From Diphasiastrum complanatum (Eukaryota > Streptophyta > Lycopodiopsida > Lycopodiales > Lycopodiaceae): a stretch of DNA of 64,000 bases. Both the position numbers and the translations under genes were made by a program. Positions 23,772 through 36,248 of this stretch are shown piece after piece (the stretch's first letter is position 1; every line of letters begins with the position of its first letter). Under the pieces are notes generated by a model. It was not told where the DNA came from and did not search any database. It saw nothing but the letters and a program-made list of their open reading frames with translations. The stretch lies in assembly GCA_029204225.1 (NCBI GenBank), contig CM055103.1, positions 56,704,885-56,768,884 of the forward strand, written 5' to 3'.

Positions 23772-24360
23772 GGCCCTAATACCATGTCAAGATTCAGAAA
23801 ATGAGGACCAAGAATGGATCACAAACAGATCCACAAGAGAGATTGGGGGTTAGATTCAATTGATCTACCAATCTACACAAGATTAGTGCACTTTAGATCA
23901 ATTTTACATCAAGAAATCTAACAAGAACAATCAGCAATGATCAAAACTAAGGCCTACTGATTTCACACGTGTGAAGACCAATACATGTACTGCCTGCAGA
24001 TAGAGAAGTACTAACAAGTTAGAATGCTTAGAAATCACAAAACATCAAGACTAGCATTGAAATAACTCAAGATATGCCTCCAAAATCAAGATCTCACTTG
24101 ATTAATGATTATGGCCAAATGTGGCTATAGATATACAAGTGTGGGAGCTCGAGCTGCTGCTGACTCAGCTGATCTGGCATGTGTAAGCATTGAATACCAC
24201 TTGCGTATTCAGTGTTCAAGAGATTAAGAACAAGTGTGTGTGTAAGATATAACATCAGAAGCTTATCAGAGATAGACGAAGTAGATGCCTTGTGCATTGA
24301 TTCTTTATTGTCAGTAATAGGTTCATTTCTCTTACAGATTGAATTAGCTTTGTAGAGCAC
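23772..24360 (-). mobile_element. Possible minus-strand LTR with primer-binding site
   Basis: At 23772-23784 the minus strand reads TGGTATTAGGGCC, two mismatches from the copia initiator-tRNA-Met site TGGTATCAGAGCC. It is directly preceded on that strand by CTTGACA, an LTR-like end in CA. The flanking DNA to about 24360 looks like other LTRs in this window, with a TATA-like TATATCTATA on the minus strand near 24128-24137. The 5' end of the LTR is not resolved, and no gag follows at the expected place. Confidence 0.4.
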
Positions 24361-24506
24361 GTGGTTTCGCTATTGTCTTGTGCTCTACCGCATTATTGAC
24401 ATGTATGTTTTGCTTTCTACGTTCAGATTTGTGTTGATATTGCTATGCTTATTTTCATTCTGTCTGACTTTCTTGTTGCTCAATCTGGTAATATGTTCTT
24501 AGCGAG

Positions 24507-24645
24507 TTATTATTAGTCTAGCTGTTGACGACTAATATTTAGTCTTGCCTTTCACGACTAATTCGCGACTGATTATCAGTCTAGCTCTTTGTGAATCATT
24601 CGCGACAAATAATTTGTCTAGCTGTTCGCGATGAATTATTCTTCT
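24507..24645. repeat. Degenerate short tandem repeat (AGTCTAGCT...CGCGAC)
   Basis: Four to five diverged units of roughly 26-40 bp alternate the words TTAGTCTAGCTGTT, CACGACTAATTCGCGACTG, ATCAGTCTAGCTCTT, CATTCGCGACAA and TTGTCTAGCTGTTCGCGATG. Most carry AGTCTAGCT-like and CGCGA words in the same order. The unit length varies, so it decayed after expansion. Confidence 0.65.
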
Positions 24646-24943
24646 GATGTTTTGTTAACGTTTGGCTACGTAATCAGAACAACCGTGATTTCTATCACTA
24701 ACGTTCCGTTCGTTTCGGATAGGCGTAGTCATGCTTAGGGAAAGAGTAATATAGCTCATTCTGTTGCGCACGAACACTTTCTGTTTGAGTTCGTTTCTCA
24801 TTCGAGTTTTGAGTTCTCTTCTCTTCGTTTTCGTTTTCTTTTTGAGCTATTTTGGTTTCTCACGCACGACACACCCTCTTTCTCCAACAACCCTAAGAAC
24901 ATAACCTTGGGCACTTTTACCACTTCCCCTCATGCTTGATTTC

Positions 24944-25256
24944 TCAACATAAGCATTCTTGAAGTAATTTTTGGTCCATAAGATTCCAAGCCTCCTTAGC
25001 CAAGGTACAAGAAGCAACATCTTCTCTTAGAGGTTCATTTCTTACATTCAACTTGATGCAATAGTAAGGCAAGATTGGACTTCTTCTTGAACATTTGTAA
25101 CTCTTAACCTCCATGAGGCTCTTCCACCTCATCAAAGACAAAATCATTCAGGTCTTAGAGTGTAATTAGTGACTTCATTCTAACCTTCCAAGTAGAATAA
25201 TTAGTTGGATTGAGTCTTTCACTAAATTCCAAGATGAATCCACCAATAGATGCCAT
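24944..25256 (-). pseudogene. Ty1/copia Gag N-terminal fragment
   Basis: On the minus strand a start at 25256 opens MASIGGFILEFSERLNPTNY, followed by STWKVRMKSL, the usual copia Gag N-terminus. A TAA in place of a Gln codon follows. After a second stop and a frame change, the segment LLHQVERKKS-like region leads to KLNVRNEPLREDVASCTLAK and EAWNLMDQ, the UBN2 capsid motif. The fragment ends near 24944. It resembles the plus-strand Gag at 40944 in layout, including a stop at the equivalent Gln position. Confidence 0.8.
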
Positions 25257-27565
25257 CTTGATCTACTTTTTGGCACATAAAGCACTAAAAAGATGCAAGA
25301 CTCTTTCTCTTCTATGGATTTGCACCCCTTTGCAAATCAATTTGTGTCCTTTTTTCACAAATTGAAAAACCTTCAAAGATTTTAATCTGCCAAGAACAAT
25401 CTTTCTGAACTAGATCTACACCTCAAGAAATTGGGAGAAAATGGTGTCGAGAGATTCACAAAGATCTCACTTGAAGTTGAAAACTCAAAATGGGACTCCT
25501 CCCTATTCTAGACACCTTAATGGGACCACAACTTGACCCTCACAATCCCACAAAGAAAGCTTGACTAGAATCAAATTGAGTTGCACAATTCTACACACAA
25601 AGTGAGCAAGTTTGACCACTACAAGCAACACAAGATCAATCTCTCTCTCCACGTTTTTATCTTTGATCATCCCTTAAAATTCACTTTTTATACACCTAAA
25701 ACTTAGATCAAAACATTATTTGATGATCCAATCAAATCTGCCTATAGATTTGAAATTTCTATAGATTTTTGTACACAAAGTGGAAAAAGCCTCATCAAAA
25801 CCACATAACATGCTAATTTGGAATGATCTCCAAGGATTAGCCTCCTCTCTAGTCCTACACATTTTCATGTGTGTGTGGGAAGGTCCTTGAGACACAAATT
25901 CAATGATTTATCCCAACAAATCAATGCTATCATTTGCTAGAAGCTCACCCTCCAAAAACTAGCTCAAAAACACTCAAAACTTGCTATTTTTGGATTCAAT
26001 CTTGATCAAACACTTGTTCTCATAATGGACCTAAAATGGATCTATTCAATCCTCAAGAGGTATTGGATGCATTGCCATCAAGGATTCTATCATCTGATGC
26101 AAGCTAGAGTTGATCTTTCCTCATAAAGCAAGCAAGAACAATCAATAACAAAGCATTTAATGACAGAATTGGATTAACAAGTGTGAAGGAAGGCCAAATG
26201 TATAGACAGAGACCTAATCACAAATTATTAACAAATATTGAAGTATTGGATCACAATAAATGCATGAAAATTGAGAGAGATTGATCTTGATTAATTCCAC
26301 AAAAATAAGCTCCAATTTGGAGTATATACAAGCTACAGGGAGCTTGAGCTGAGGAGTTGTTTCAACTTGTAGTTTTACCACTCATGAAGCCACACCCTCA
26401 TCCAAGGCCAACCAATGAAATTGCACCATTTTGAAAAAGTTAGAAATTGGCAAAATTGCAATCTGACTACAAAAACTTGACTATTTACCTACATGGCTCT
26501 TGATATCATGCCTATGCTTCACGTGGGAATAGGCTCCACATGTGTGGAATGACTATGTACAAAATTTTGGCCTTTAATCAAGATATTTTTGGGGCTTCCA
26601 TTAATTCATCGCTGGACAGAAAGATAGCATTTCATACATTAAGAGACAAAAATGTGAGCAATTTGTCTATCGTTGGTGGACAGCGGCTAACAAGCAGTAG
26701 TTTATGCAGAATCACTGCCCAAGTGAGCAATGAATGGTGATTGTGTGGTGTACATTGCTGGTTGGTAGATCAGAATCAGAACCAACAAGGTAACTTGTTC
26801 TCCATCGTTGCCTACATGGTATGAATACCCATTTTCATAAATGCGTGAAGAAGGTAGGGTCAGTGCAACGCCAACAAACTGCCTTCAGGGCTTTGTGTGC
26901 AACAAAGACCAATGGATGATCCATCGCTGGTTAGCAGATCATCCTTCATGCATTTGTATACTACTAAACTGGTCAGCGGATCATCATTCATACATTTTCA
27001 TACTATAGAGATGCTAGAAACATACATTGTAAAGTGTAAATACCATCCTCATACATATACAGTGTAACACACCAGAAAGTAGTCACCAAAAAGAGAGATG
27101 ATTGCTTCATCATGAGGTAGCATAAATTGCTTACCATAGAGTAGAAACCAATGGAAGAAAGCTTGGTAGGGCATACTCTCAATACAAGAAACCTCATGAA
27201 TTCTCTTCACAAAGTGTTGTGAAAGGAAGTCTGTTGAAACGGAGTGATATATAGTGGCTTATGATGAAGCTTCATGGAAACTAATATTTTTCCTTGATGT
27301 AGAAGTAACAGATCATGTCTCTCTGTTTAAGCTAAGCTTAAAATCTTTCTTAACCTGAATCAACAAAACAAGGGAAAAAAATTTGTTTTAAATCTTATAG
27401 TGTAGGTTAAGGGTAGTATTGTGAGAATAGTCAAAATCTTGCTTGATCTAGGCAAAATACATGTACATATCATCATTGCACATGTGTGGAGCCTGTTCCC
27501 ACATGTAAAATCAATGATTATATCATTTAGATTAGTCATATAGTTTGTACATTCCATTCTGTTTG
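25257..27565. other. Unclassified repeat-derived DNA
   Basis: No coding frame is recognised over 2.3 kb. About 26050-26400 has the look of a minus-strand LTR (AAGCAAGCAAGAACAATCA-type text and a TATATAC word), but no primer site could be placed. 26510-26580 carries one copy of the dispersed CACGTGGGAA(C/T)AGGCTCCAC repeat. 26600-26990 carries several words close to TCCATCGTTGG or TCCATCGCTGG, the reverse complement of the minisatellite core at 53.1-53.5 kb. Confidence 0.4.
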
Positions 27566-27681
27566 AAATCTAGTGGTTAAAATGGCCAAAATCTAGTTTT
27601 TTAGTGATATGCCACTTGACATAAATGCTATTTGAAATCTAGTGGCTAAACTGGCCAAGATCTAGTTTTTTAGTGAAATGC
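27566..27681. repeat. Tandem duplication of about 64 bp
   Basis: Two copies share TTGAAATCTAGTGG, then TGGCCAA(A/G)ATCTAG and TTTTTTAGTGA, at about 27566-27616 and 27630-27681, with few differences. The left copy also belongs to a longer dispersed repeat found inverted at 41940-42110. Confidence 0.85.
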
Positions 27682-28360
27682 GTCACTTTCAAGTATTTGA
27701 GTAAGGATATTGTGGTCGGCTTTTTTCGTATTCTTTGCACGTTGCAAACTTTTACATAAGCATGGGTGTCTTTGAATAAGGTTGGCCACCAAAATCCTGC
27801 CAGAAGAATGGCCCAAGCAGTATCATAGGAGGAGAAATGTCCACCCCCAATACTCTCATGTGTCAAGGCAATAATATGTCGGACACTCATGTGCACAACG
27901 ACGTGTAATATTGTCAACACCTAGCTTATATAATTGTCTCGCAATAAGATGATATGGCAAGGATTTCATAATGAGTTTTATTTTTTGCGATTTCGTCAAG
28001 TGAGGATCTATTTCCCTAGTGGCTAGATATGTTGTGATATCGTCTGCCCATAACGATGTCGCATTTATATAAAATAGACACGCATCCAATAACTCATCAT
28101 TTATTGGCTCATCAGATGCTTTAGCATTGGGTAACCATGAAATATGATCAGCCAAAAAATGTTGTGAACCCTTTAGAATAACAACTCGAAAGTCGAATTC
28201 TAAAAGAATCAACAACCATTGTGCAATTCATCCTGTTTTGCATGGTTTATTCAATAGATAAGAAGAGCATGATGGTCGGTATAGAAAACAAAAAGCTGGC
28301 CTAGCAAATAATGTCGAAATTGTTGAACAACATAGACCTTTGCTAATGTTTCCTTGTGAT
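27639..28360 (-). pseudogene. Ty3/gypsy RNase H and integrase zinc-domain fragment
   Basis: On the minus strand 28360-28190 encodes the RNase H end (YTDHHALL near 28280, after AKVYVVQQF). The next frame, 28215-27856, gives LLEFDFRVVILKGSQHFLAD, HISWLPNA and the linker DELLDACLFYINA. The frame at 27920-27639 gives the H2C2 integrase zinc domain: HESIGGGHFSSYDTAWAILL, AGFWWPTLFKDTHAYV, then a C-N-V-Q segment in place of the usual C..CQ. The RT core and the catalytic part of integrase are absent. This is the clearest Ty3/gypsy sequence in a window dominated by copia elements. Confidence 0.85.
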
Positions 28361-28374
28361 GTCGAGTATCCAAT

Positions 28375-28776
28375 GAAGATATATTCTCCTGCAACTGACA
28401 GGGTCAAGCTTCTTTCTCAGATTAGAGAGAATGTGTACATAACAGCCAAACACTCGAAGGTGTCTTAGACTTGGTTTGTATCCATAGAAAGCTTTGAAGA
28501 GAGTCTTTCAATTGACTGCTTTGGTACTCGAATAGTTCTGTAGATAGCAAGCTGTTGAAACAGCTTCAACCCAAAAATTCTTGGTGAGCTAAGCATTTGA
28601 CATCATTGATTGTGCTGCATTTAGTAATGTTCGGTTCTTCCTTTTGGCTCCTCCATTATGCTGTGGTGTGTAGCTGGTGGTGAACTGATGATAAATGCCG
28701 AATCATGCCAAGTAGTCGGACATTTCGTCTGATAGGAACTCTCCACCACTGTCTGTACGAGGGTCTTGAGTCATTG
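28375..28776 (-). pseudogene. Ty1/copia integrase C-terminal fragment
   Basis: Reading leftwards from 28776 the minus strand encodes DSGGEFLSDEMSDYLA, then SYTPQHNGGAKRKNRTLLNA, then NFWVEAVSTACYLQN, YGYKPSLRHLRVFGCYVHI and LRKKLDP. These are the integrase core end and the following conserved copia segment. Three in-frame stops (for example TAG in place of a residue after SNA) interrupt it. The integrase text begins within about 5 bp of the LTR at 28781, so a deletion or insertion joined them. Confidence 0.85.
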
Positions 28777-28780
28777 ACCA

Positions 28781-29479
28781 TGACAAAATTTCCAGAATTC
28801 ACACGTGTGGGGAAGATCCAAAAGTATGATAGATCTAATTAAGCTTTATGATTAGCACAATAATCTGATTCTAGATTGATTAGCAAGATCTAGTACAGAA
28901 GTTATGGCTTAACCAAAATCTAGCATGCTAAGCAACAAAGAATGATAGCAATGAATCATTAATGAGCAAAAGTACAAGAAATTAGTGTATTAGCATTAGT
29001 CTCAACACGAGTTAGAGAGAGAAAGACAGAGAGATAACAAGCAAAATTTGTGTGGATCCAAAATGGCAAGAAATAGCTACAAAGCTTTGGTTCTTCATCA
29101 TAAATTATGAGGAGAGCTACACATATTTATGGAGTTTGAGGTAGCTTGAGGTAGAACCACATCCATCCATCATTTAATGACATTTAAAGTGAAAACTAGA
29201 GTCTATGTGACATTTGTCACATCTCATGCATGAATCTCTACCTACTTTTTCCAAGTGTCCTAGTTCTAACTAGAATTGTACAAATCATCATGCATGTGTC
29301 CATTACACTTTGTGCATGCCTTGCATGTCACTTTGGATCACTTACAATTAATGCATGTGAATTGCCACGAGTTTCTACTATCATAATTTTGCGTAATTTT
29401 ATGTTTACAATCTATATGCAAGTTGTAATTATCAAACTAGATATGACATAACCATGTAGCTCGAGTTCTATCTAGGCCA
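28781..29479 (-). mobile_element. LTR, 699 bp, minus orientation (family A)
   Basis: This block is the inverted copy of 39478-40175. On its own strand it begins TGGCCTAGATAGAACTCGAG and ends AATTTTGTCA, so it has TG...CA ends. I counted about 13 differences in the first 250 bp between the two copies (about 95% identity). The full primer site that follows the + copy is missing here: only TGG remains before integrase sequence starts. It is a solo or truncated LTR, or one end of a rearranged element. Confidence 0.9.
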
Positions 29480-31704
29480 CAAGCTGCAACATCCAGTGGC
29501 AAGAAGAAGCTGTCAAAGATCAAGTGTTTTTTCTGTGGCAAGAAAGGACACTATGCATCAAACTATTTCAAGAAGAAGAACCAATCTAATCAAGCTAACC
29601 TTACTAATGAGGATGAGTGTGAGGGTGTTGAGAGTGAAAGAGAGGATTCATTAATGATGTCTACTTTTTCATCTTTTCCTTTTAAGAATGAAGAAGTCTG
29701 GTGGTTAGATAGTGGGGCTAGTTCCCATATGTCTAGTTCTAGGAACTCTTTCACTAATCTCATGCCATATCTAGGTGAAAAAAGATCAATCTATACTGCT
29801 AATGATGTAGAGTGTAGGATTGAAGGAATTGGTAGTATTCCACTGCCTGCATCATCATCAAAATCTTTTTGCTTACATGATGTACTTTATGTACCTAGAT
29901 TGACCAAGAATCTCATTAGTGTAGGACAATTGTTTGATAGTGGATTGGATGTCAAGTTTCAAGTTGACAAGTGTATAATCTCAAGAGAAAATAAAGTTAT
30001 TGCTAGAGGACCTAGAATTGGTAAGTTGTACAAACTAGATTCCAGGGAGAGTGCTAACATTTCAGATATTGCTTATGAGACCAAGGTTCTTCAGGAGGAT
30101 TTGTGGCACAAGAGATTGGGTTATCCCAATTTCAAAGCCATGCAATCTATGGTCAAGGAAGGAAAAGTTGTTAGACTACCAAAGACACTGTCAAAGGAGC
30201 TTCTACCTTGTGAAGCTTGTGTGCTGGCAAAATCACACAGAAGGCCTTTTCCTAGATCAAGCATTAAAACAAAGCAAGCATTTGAACTAGTGCACTCTGA
30301 TGTTCATTTCTCATCAAGTAAGAGCAAAGGAGAAGGAAATTGCTTTGTTTCCTTTGTAGATGATTATACAAGATATTCTTGGATCTATATGTTGTCTTCA
30401 AAAGCCATGGTCTATGATGTTTTTCTTACTTTCAAAGCTTATGTAGAAAAGCAGTTTTCTTTCAAGTTGAAAGCTTTGAGAAGTGCTAGTGGAGGAGAAT
30501 ACACTTCCAATAAGTTTAAAGACTTTTGTGAGAGAGAGGGCATTCAAAGAGACTTTTCTTGTTCATATACTCCTCAACAAAATGGAGTTGCTGAGAGAAA
30601 AAATAGAGCTTTGTGTGAATGTGCAAAAGCCATTAGGCTAGAAGCTTCTCTTCCTAAAGAATTTTGGGGAGAGGTAGTTGCATGTGCAAACTATCTTTGT
30701 AATAGGCTTCCTAATCTTGCAATAGGAGGAAAAACACCATTTGAGATGTTGTATAAGAAAAAGCCTAAGGTAGATCATCTTAGGATTTTTGGCTGTGTAT
30801 GCTTTGTGCATGTGCCTCTAGAAACTAGGAAGAAAGAAGATCCTAGTGCGGTTAAAGGAATTTTTGTAGGATATGCATCCACTTAAAAAACATACAAAGT
30901 ATATCTTCCTTCTACCGACAAGAATGTTGTTAGTAGAGATGTGATCTTCCATGAAGATCAAAAATTTAACTTGGATGATGCACAGATCAAGGATTCTCAT
31001 GCAAGATCAATCATCAATCTTGATGCTGCTCAAGAGGTGGTGAGGCCGAGGCTTGAGGAGGAGCAAATTCAAGCTACCACACCAAGAAGATCTACACGAG
31101 CAAGATCTGAGCCAAGAAGGCTCACATATGATGAAGAAGGAAGGCAAGTGGAAGGTGAAACTTCTTATCATGCTCTCTTCATATCAGATGAAGAGCCTAA
31201 AGATGTCCAAGAAGCTCTTCAATCCAAGATGTGGGTTGAAGCAATGACCCAAGAGTTTGAAGCCTTGATGTCAAACAACACATGGGAGCTTGTGGAGCCA
31301 CCAAACAACTGCATGTGATTGGATGTAAGTGGGTTTTCAGAATCAAGTATAATCATGATGGATCTATCAATAAGTATAAAGCAAGACTTTGTGCCAAAGG
31401 CTACTCACAAATCAAAGGTCTTGACTATGAAGACACCTTTGCACCAGTTTCAAAGATGGTAACAATCCGAATACTTATATCTCTTGCATGTTTTCACAAT
31501 TGGAGTATGTTCCAGCTTGATGTTTCTAATGCATTTCTCAATGGTTACCTTGAGGAGGAGATTTACATGGAGCAACCTCCAGGTTTTGTGAAAGAAGGTG
31601 ATGAATCAAAAGTTTGTCTTTTGTTCAAAAGTTTCTATGGACTGAAACAAGCACCAAGGTCTTGGTATGCAAGGCTCAACTCCTATCTCATGTCACTCTA
31701 AGTG
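29480..31704 (+). pseudogene. Ty1/copia polyprotein, first part (Gag end, protease, integrase, RT start)
   Basis: The element starts abruptly at the LTR border, inside Gag. A zinc knuckle reads CFFCGKKGHYASNY, with its last Cys changed to Tyr. A 410-codon frame (29654-30886) has the protease site WWLDSGASSHMSS, LYVPRLTKNLISVG, the HHCC region (LWHKRLGYPN, CEACVLAK) and a nearly complete integrase core (LVHSDVHFSS, FVSFVDDYTRYSWIY, SYTPQQNGVAERKN). GKTPFEMLYKKKPKVDHLRI and GIFVGYAS follow before a TAA. After it come the linker and RT start (WVEAMTQEFEALMSNNTWEL). A frameshift at about 31300 leads into KYKARLCAKGYSQ and LKQAPRSWYARLNSYL. The frame is cut by the insertion at 31710 and resumes at 36714. 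This is the least decayed copia polyprotein in the window. Confidence 0.92.
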
Positions 31705-31709
31705 AATAT

Positions 31710-32209
31710 AGCTAGAAATTAGAGTTAATCTTATATACATTTTATGTAAGCTTTAAATGTGATGATGTAATTACTGTACAGTTTATTTGGTTTACTGTAT
31801 ATGGTTGTGATCGGGACGTGACCCATTAGGATATATTGATCGGGCACTGATCCCGTAGCCAGCTAGCTACTTGGGTTAGCCGAGTATCCACACATAGGAT
31901 AGATTAGCCTGTAAAGAGTTATTTACAGTACAGTCCCAAGTTTGTCCCAAGTTATTTGCTATACTTGGGGGCATGTCCCAAGTTTGTCGGTCGAATTTGG
32001 CCATATTGGGCCCGACCTTAGTTTGACAGGTGGTAGGCCAATTTTAGGACACCTGCCTTTTCATGTAGTTTGTGAATACTCTATATGTACAGTGTTTCTT
32101 TGTAATCTATTAACTTTTGTTGTGCCATCTTTGAGAGCTTGTGAGAGTGGCTATGGTGATTATGTGATGTGATCTACATACTGCACTAGATACTATTGGA
32201 ATTTCAACC
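31710..32209 (+). mobile_element. 5' LTR of the LARD-type element
   Basis: The LTR is about 500 bp. It starts AGCTAGAAATTAG and ends GGAATTTCAACC directly before the primer site. Relative to the 3' copy it has an extra CCATTAGGATAT-like segment near 31825 and an extra CCCAAGTTTG repeat near 31935-31960. GATCGGG(A/C) words recur (GATCGGGACGTGA, GATCGGGCACTGATCCCG). Confidence 0.88.
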
Positions 32210-32221
32210 TGGTATCAGAGC
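32210..32221 (+). promoter_or_regulatory. Primer-binding site, initiator tRNA-Met
   Basis: TGGTATCAGAGC is the standard plant copia primer site, complementary to the 3' end of initiator tRNA-Met. It directly follows the LTR end at 32209. It shows that the element replicates by tRNA-primed reverse transcription even though it encodes no enzyme. Confidence 0.95.
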
Positions 32222-35200
32222 TACAGGGTGTTGCAGGTATGCACGATCCGGTGAAGCTATGGGATAGCGTCTTTCACCAAGAGAAATGGCACTCAAAGCG
32301 TCTCAGGAGAGAGGACTCCATACAAGGTATCGGCAGTCCAGATGGCAAGAGACAGCAAAGTTCCTTCGATCGGAGCTTTGGGGAAGATCATAACGATCGT
32401 CGTAGGTGGATTTCGGGGAGAATTCACAGAAAAAAAAAACTTGCAGTTCTGGTGATTTTGGGAAAATAATTGATGATGGCTAAGTAATTGACTGTGTAGG
32501 CAGCTGGTTGAAGCAATTGGATTTGCAAGAGAGCTGTAAAGAACAGTGTTACACAGGCAGGGCAGTTTACAGGGTGTAATTGGGTGGAAATTTTAGAAAT
32601 TTTTGATTTCGTGGGGTGTTGATGGTTTGGTGAGAAAATCAGTCTAATTGGAGCCAATACTGCACCAATTTCAGAGCCATAAATTGCTTCGAATGGGTAG
32701 AGGTAGGGCGACCTCTGTGAGGCAGGTAGCTACAAGAAGAATCTCAGAGTGAAATTCACAAAAGCCCAAAAAATTTCTCTCAGTTTTGAAGCTAGGGTTT
32801 TACAACATAAAAGTCTGGATCTTTCATCATAGGCTACTATTTTTGAATCTGTGAAGCAGCATAGAAGGGCGTCCTGATGAGGAGAGAGAGCTGGAAAATG
32901 GCCGTGGGTGACTGCGTGCTAGAGAAAGCGCTTGAATAGTTCTTTGGGGCAGCTCTCTCTCCTCCATAACTATTCCATTGTTACCATTCCATTGAGCAGA
33001 GTGCGGGTGACCTAGTGATGGGCTACATTCGCCATTTGGGTATCGTAGGGCCAAATTTGGGGCAATTTTTGGCTGGTGACACCTGCTACAAGGTGGTACA
33101 ATGAGGCATTATCGCTTTGAAATCATTATTACTTACTCTTGACAGGGTAATAGGGTGTTTGGAAGTGGTAAATGTGGTATGGGAGCGAATGGTAGCAAAA
33201 TTGTGTGGAGAAAGCTAGTATTGGCGACAGAAGTGCAGTTTGACAACGTGACTACTCATCATTGGTGACAATTTTGAGAGGGCAAGCAGTCACAGGTGAG
33301 AGCTAGACATGGTATGCTGGTTACAGGTGAAAAATTCTTGTGATCATGTTCAACTCTTGGGGTTTGAACCAACCAACGTCAAGTGGCATTTTGGGATAAT
33401 GCTCTCACAGGTATGATCGACAGCGGCATTGTCGAGTCAGGTGATAGCTGCATTGACACACGCATCTGTAGCTTGGAAATTTTTCGTTCAGAGGGAAATA
33501 TGGGCTAGCTTGGAGGTACACACATTTTGACGGTCATGGGTGATGGAAGTGTGAGGTGGTGTCAGTTGGAAGCCATTGGGCAAGATAGCGGACTTGCATT
33601 GGACGAGTTGTGTGTGGGACATGCAGAAGAACGGGTCAATAATCACACTTTGGATGCTCTTGGTGAGTGGTGAGTGTGATGATTTTGCGATTTTGCAGTC
33701 GGTAAGTCATTTTTTATCAAGCCATTTTAGTTGTGGAGTAGTGTATCAGGTTTGTCATCAAAGAGATACACTTCAACTGCCTATTCTGGGTAAGTCAAGT
33801 CAATTTGCCATATCAGTATTTCATCAAGGATGCAGATTTCAGTGATGACAGGGTGCAGATCATTTGGTTTGGGCCATGGAAGATCTCACAGGTTCACTTG
33901 GAGGGATATTGGCATGCACAGTCATGTGAGGGACTTGATGGTGGTTTGGAGTTCACATCTCAGTGTATTCCAGGGAGTGGTTTGGAACCATTCACAGGAG
34001 CAGCTTGGAGCTAGCTTGGGGGAATACAGGTGGGCACTACAGGGTAGATGCTCAGATCTTCGAGATCGGTGATGGCATTGGAATACCTGGTAGGGATAGC
34101 ATTGTAGGATGACATGGGATGATCATCAGGGACAACTATTTCATACTGAACTTGAGTCATTGGCATGGATAGGACTTACAGGGGGTTCATGACGGAATCG
34201 GGAAGCTGCAAATGCAAATGGACAAAGCGTGAAGCTTTGTGAGCCAGCTCTAGGTTGGAGAGCTGATGGAGATCGCACGGGTTGTGATCAGAGGGCAAAC
34301 ACTATGATGGGTGTTTTGCTAGCGATCTACTGGAGGGGACATTGATGGTGAGGATTTCATGGTGTGCTCATTTGGGAGTACATGATGGCATTACAGCAGG
34401 GCCAGTTTTGGACATTGGCATCGATGGGGAGACATCTATCATCACGGGTGTGGATAAGCTATCTATAGCTTTCATGCTTGGCTGTATTTGCAGGAGTCTA
34501 GGCTTGGCACAAGTGTTGGAATTTTCATGGTGCAGATTCTCAGGTGGTGAGATCATGGGGAAGCCTAGAGGAAGTCACTCAGAGCCATATACCTCAGTAC
34601 GATCAAGGAGATAGTAGTCTCAGGATCCCGTGAGCTTATGATATGTCATTTGATGTATGGACAATGTTCTTCAGCTGGTGCATCATGTTTGGTGACCTAG
34701 AGATGGGTCATGCCTACTTGGAGGTAGGTGGCATGGAGTGTACCTGGAGGTGGTACATATCTTGAGGGCATGGAGTGCATTATGGGATGATGTGGATCCA
34801 GCATGCCCATGGTTGTGAGTCAGCAGGGATGGAGATGGTTGCTCAGGGAGTGACAGCTGATACTTTGGCGAGTGATCAGTTGAGCTACATGGTTATATGC
34901 ATAGCGGTCTCCAGGTTGCATCACATGTTGTTTCTATCCATCATCTTTTGGTAAGCAGGATGCAGCTTTTGGTTAGATCCAGTTGGAGTCTAGTTGCACT
35001 ACAGGCGGACAGATTCTTGGGGAGCTATCAGCGGGTAATAGATAATTGGTGATCAGATGGTACAAGGTACAGGGTTCTAGAGCTATCCTACCTGATATGC
35101 TATGGATCGTGGGTGAGTTATTCATCATGATAGTGGATCTAGTTTGCATTTGCTTTGGCTTGGACGCTATGATGGATGTGTTGGTAAGATAGGCTCCTTG

Positions 35201-36237
35201 GTGGGAGGCCTATATACTGGTCAAATCAGAGTTGGCAACGTCAAGCATGGAAAGTTGAACCTACATGGGATGTAGGACAGGCAGATCATCATCAGTATCT
35301 TTGGGAGGTGGGCGAGCTACTCAGGTATAGCCTATGGTGAGGTTTGTGTACATTCATTGAGTCCTTGGTAGACTCTTGTGCTTGGAGCATGGGGAATGGA
35401 TGGGGATCAGCTTTCAGGACTTATTGGACAAGATGTCAGGGCAAAGAGGCTTGGAGCGCTCATTGGTTCGAGATGGTTGATCTTGGATGATGTATGAGAA
35501 CATCTATGTGATATGCTTGGACGTGAGAGCATCTTAGTATAGGTGCATGCCATGGTTGAGGACCTGATTTGGTGACCAGTGGTGTAGTAGCGGATTTATA
35601 GGTGGCACATGTGTTGGTACGACATAATACCACTTATGGGCAGGCCTTGGTCATGTATTTGACGCTTTATCATTCGTGTTGGTTTGCATGAGTGTGCGTG
35701 GGCTTGCATGTTGCCTTGTCACGGAAGTCTAGATCTGAGTCAGAGCTTTATGTGGTTGTGCATTTGTTACAATGAAACAAAGTAGTCATTTATGCTCATT
35801 GACTTGTCATTGTCTACTAGCTGTCTATCTAGTGAGGGTATAATCTTATGGTGGCAGTAAGATTTCCTCAGGTTGAGCCTCAGTCACTCATTTATGTCAG
35901 CTTTACAGGTTCGTACTTGTAAGTGTCTGATAGGATGTCAGCCTAGCTAGATGGAGGATGTAAGTCTCATGGTGGCAGTGGGATTTCCTCAGTTTGAACC
36001 ATGTCGCTCATGTGGTCCACTTGTGTTCAAGTAGGATTGGGGACGAGTCAATTGGTCGAGAGTATGGTAGACTCTCTGTATGAACATTGTGTTTGCATGA
36101 TATTTTGTGAGTCAAACCTGGTGGTTTGTTGGTGTGCTTGAGTGTGAGTCAAGTATAGAGTAGCAGGATATGCATAACATCTTTTGGACACTCCAGACAT
36201 TGCTACAAATTATTGTTTTTCACTCTTATTGTTTGTC
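32222..36237 (+). other. Internal non-coding region of the LARD-type element
   Basis: About 4.0 kb with stops in all frames and no retroelement motif. The plus strand is visibly G- and T-rich over long stretches (for example 33800-35800, full of GGTGGCATGGAG, GATGGTG and TTGGAG words), unlike the flanking copia genes. This strand asymmetry is a feature of the element itself. Packaging and dimerisation signals would be expected just after the primer site, but none can be identified by eye. Confidence 0.8.
35820..36020 (+). repeat. 119-120 bp direct duplication near the 3' end of the LARD interior
   Basis: The words TATGGTGGCAGTAAGATTTC and CATGGTGGCAGTGGGATTTC, each followed by CTCAG(G/T)TTGA(G/A)CC and then a CTCAT-containing stretch, occur about 119 bp apart. 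A CTAG-containing word precedes each. Confidence 0.75.
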
Positions 36238-36248
36238 AAATGGGAGAG
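36238..36248 (+). promoter_or_regulatory. Polypurine tract of the LARD-type element
   Basis: AAATGGGAGAG immediately precedes the 3' LTR, whose first bases are AGTTAGAAAAC. This is where plus-strand DNA synthesis would begin, and its exact position supports the LTR border at 36249. Confidence 0.8.

Noticed and set aside
32222-36237. A long non-coding RNA gene or host gene in the LARD interior
   Set aside because: The interior is bounded by LTRs, primer site, polypurine tract and target duplication, so it is best explained as element sequence.
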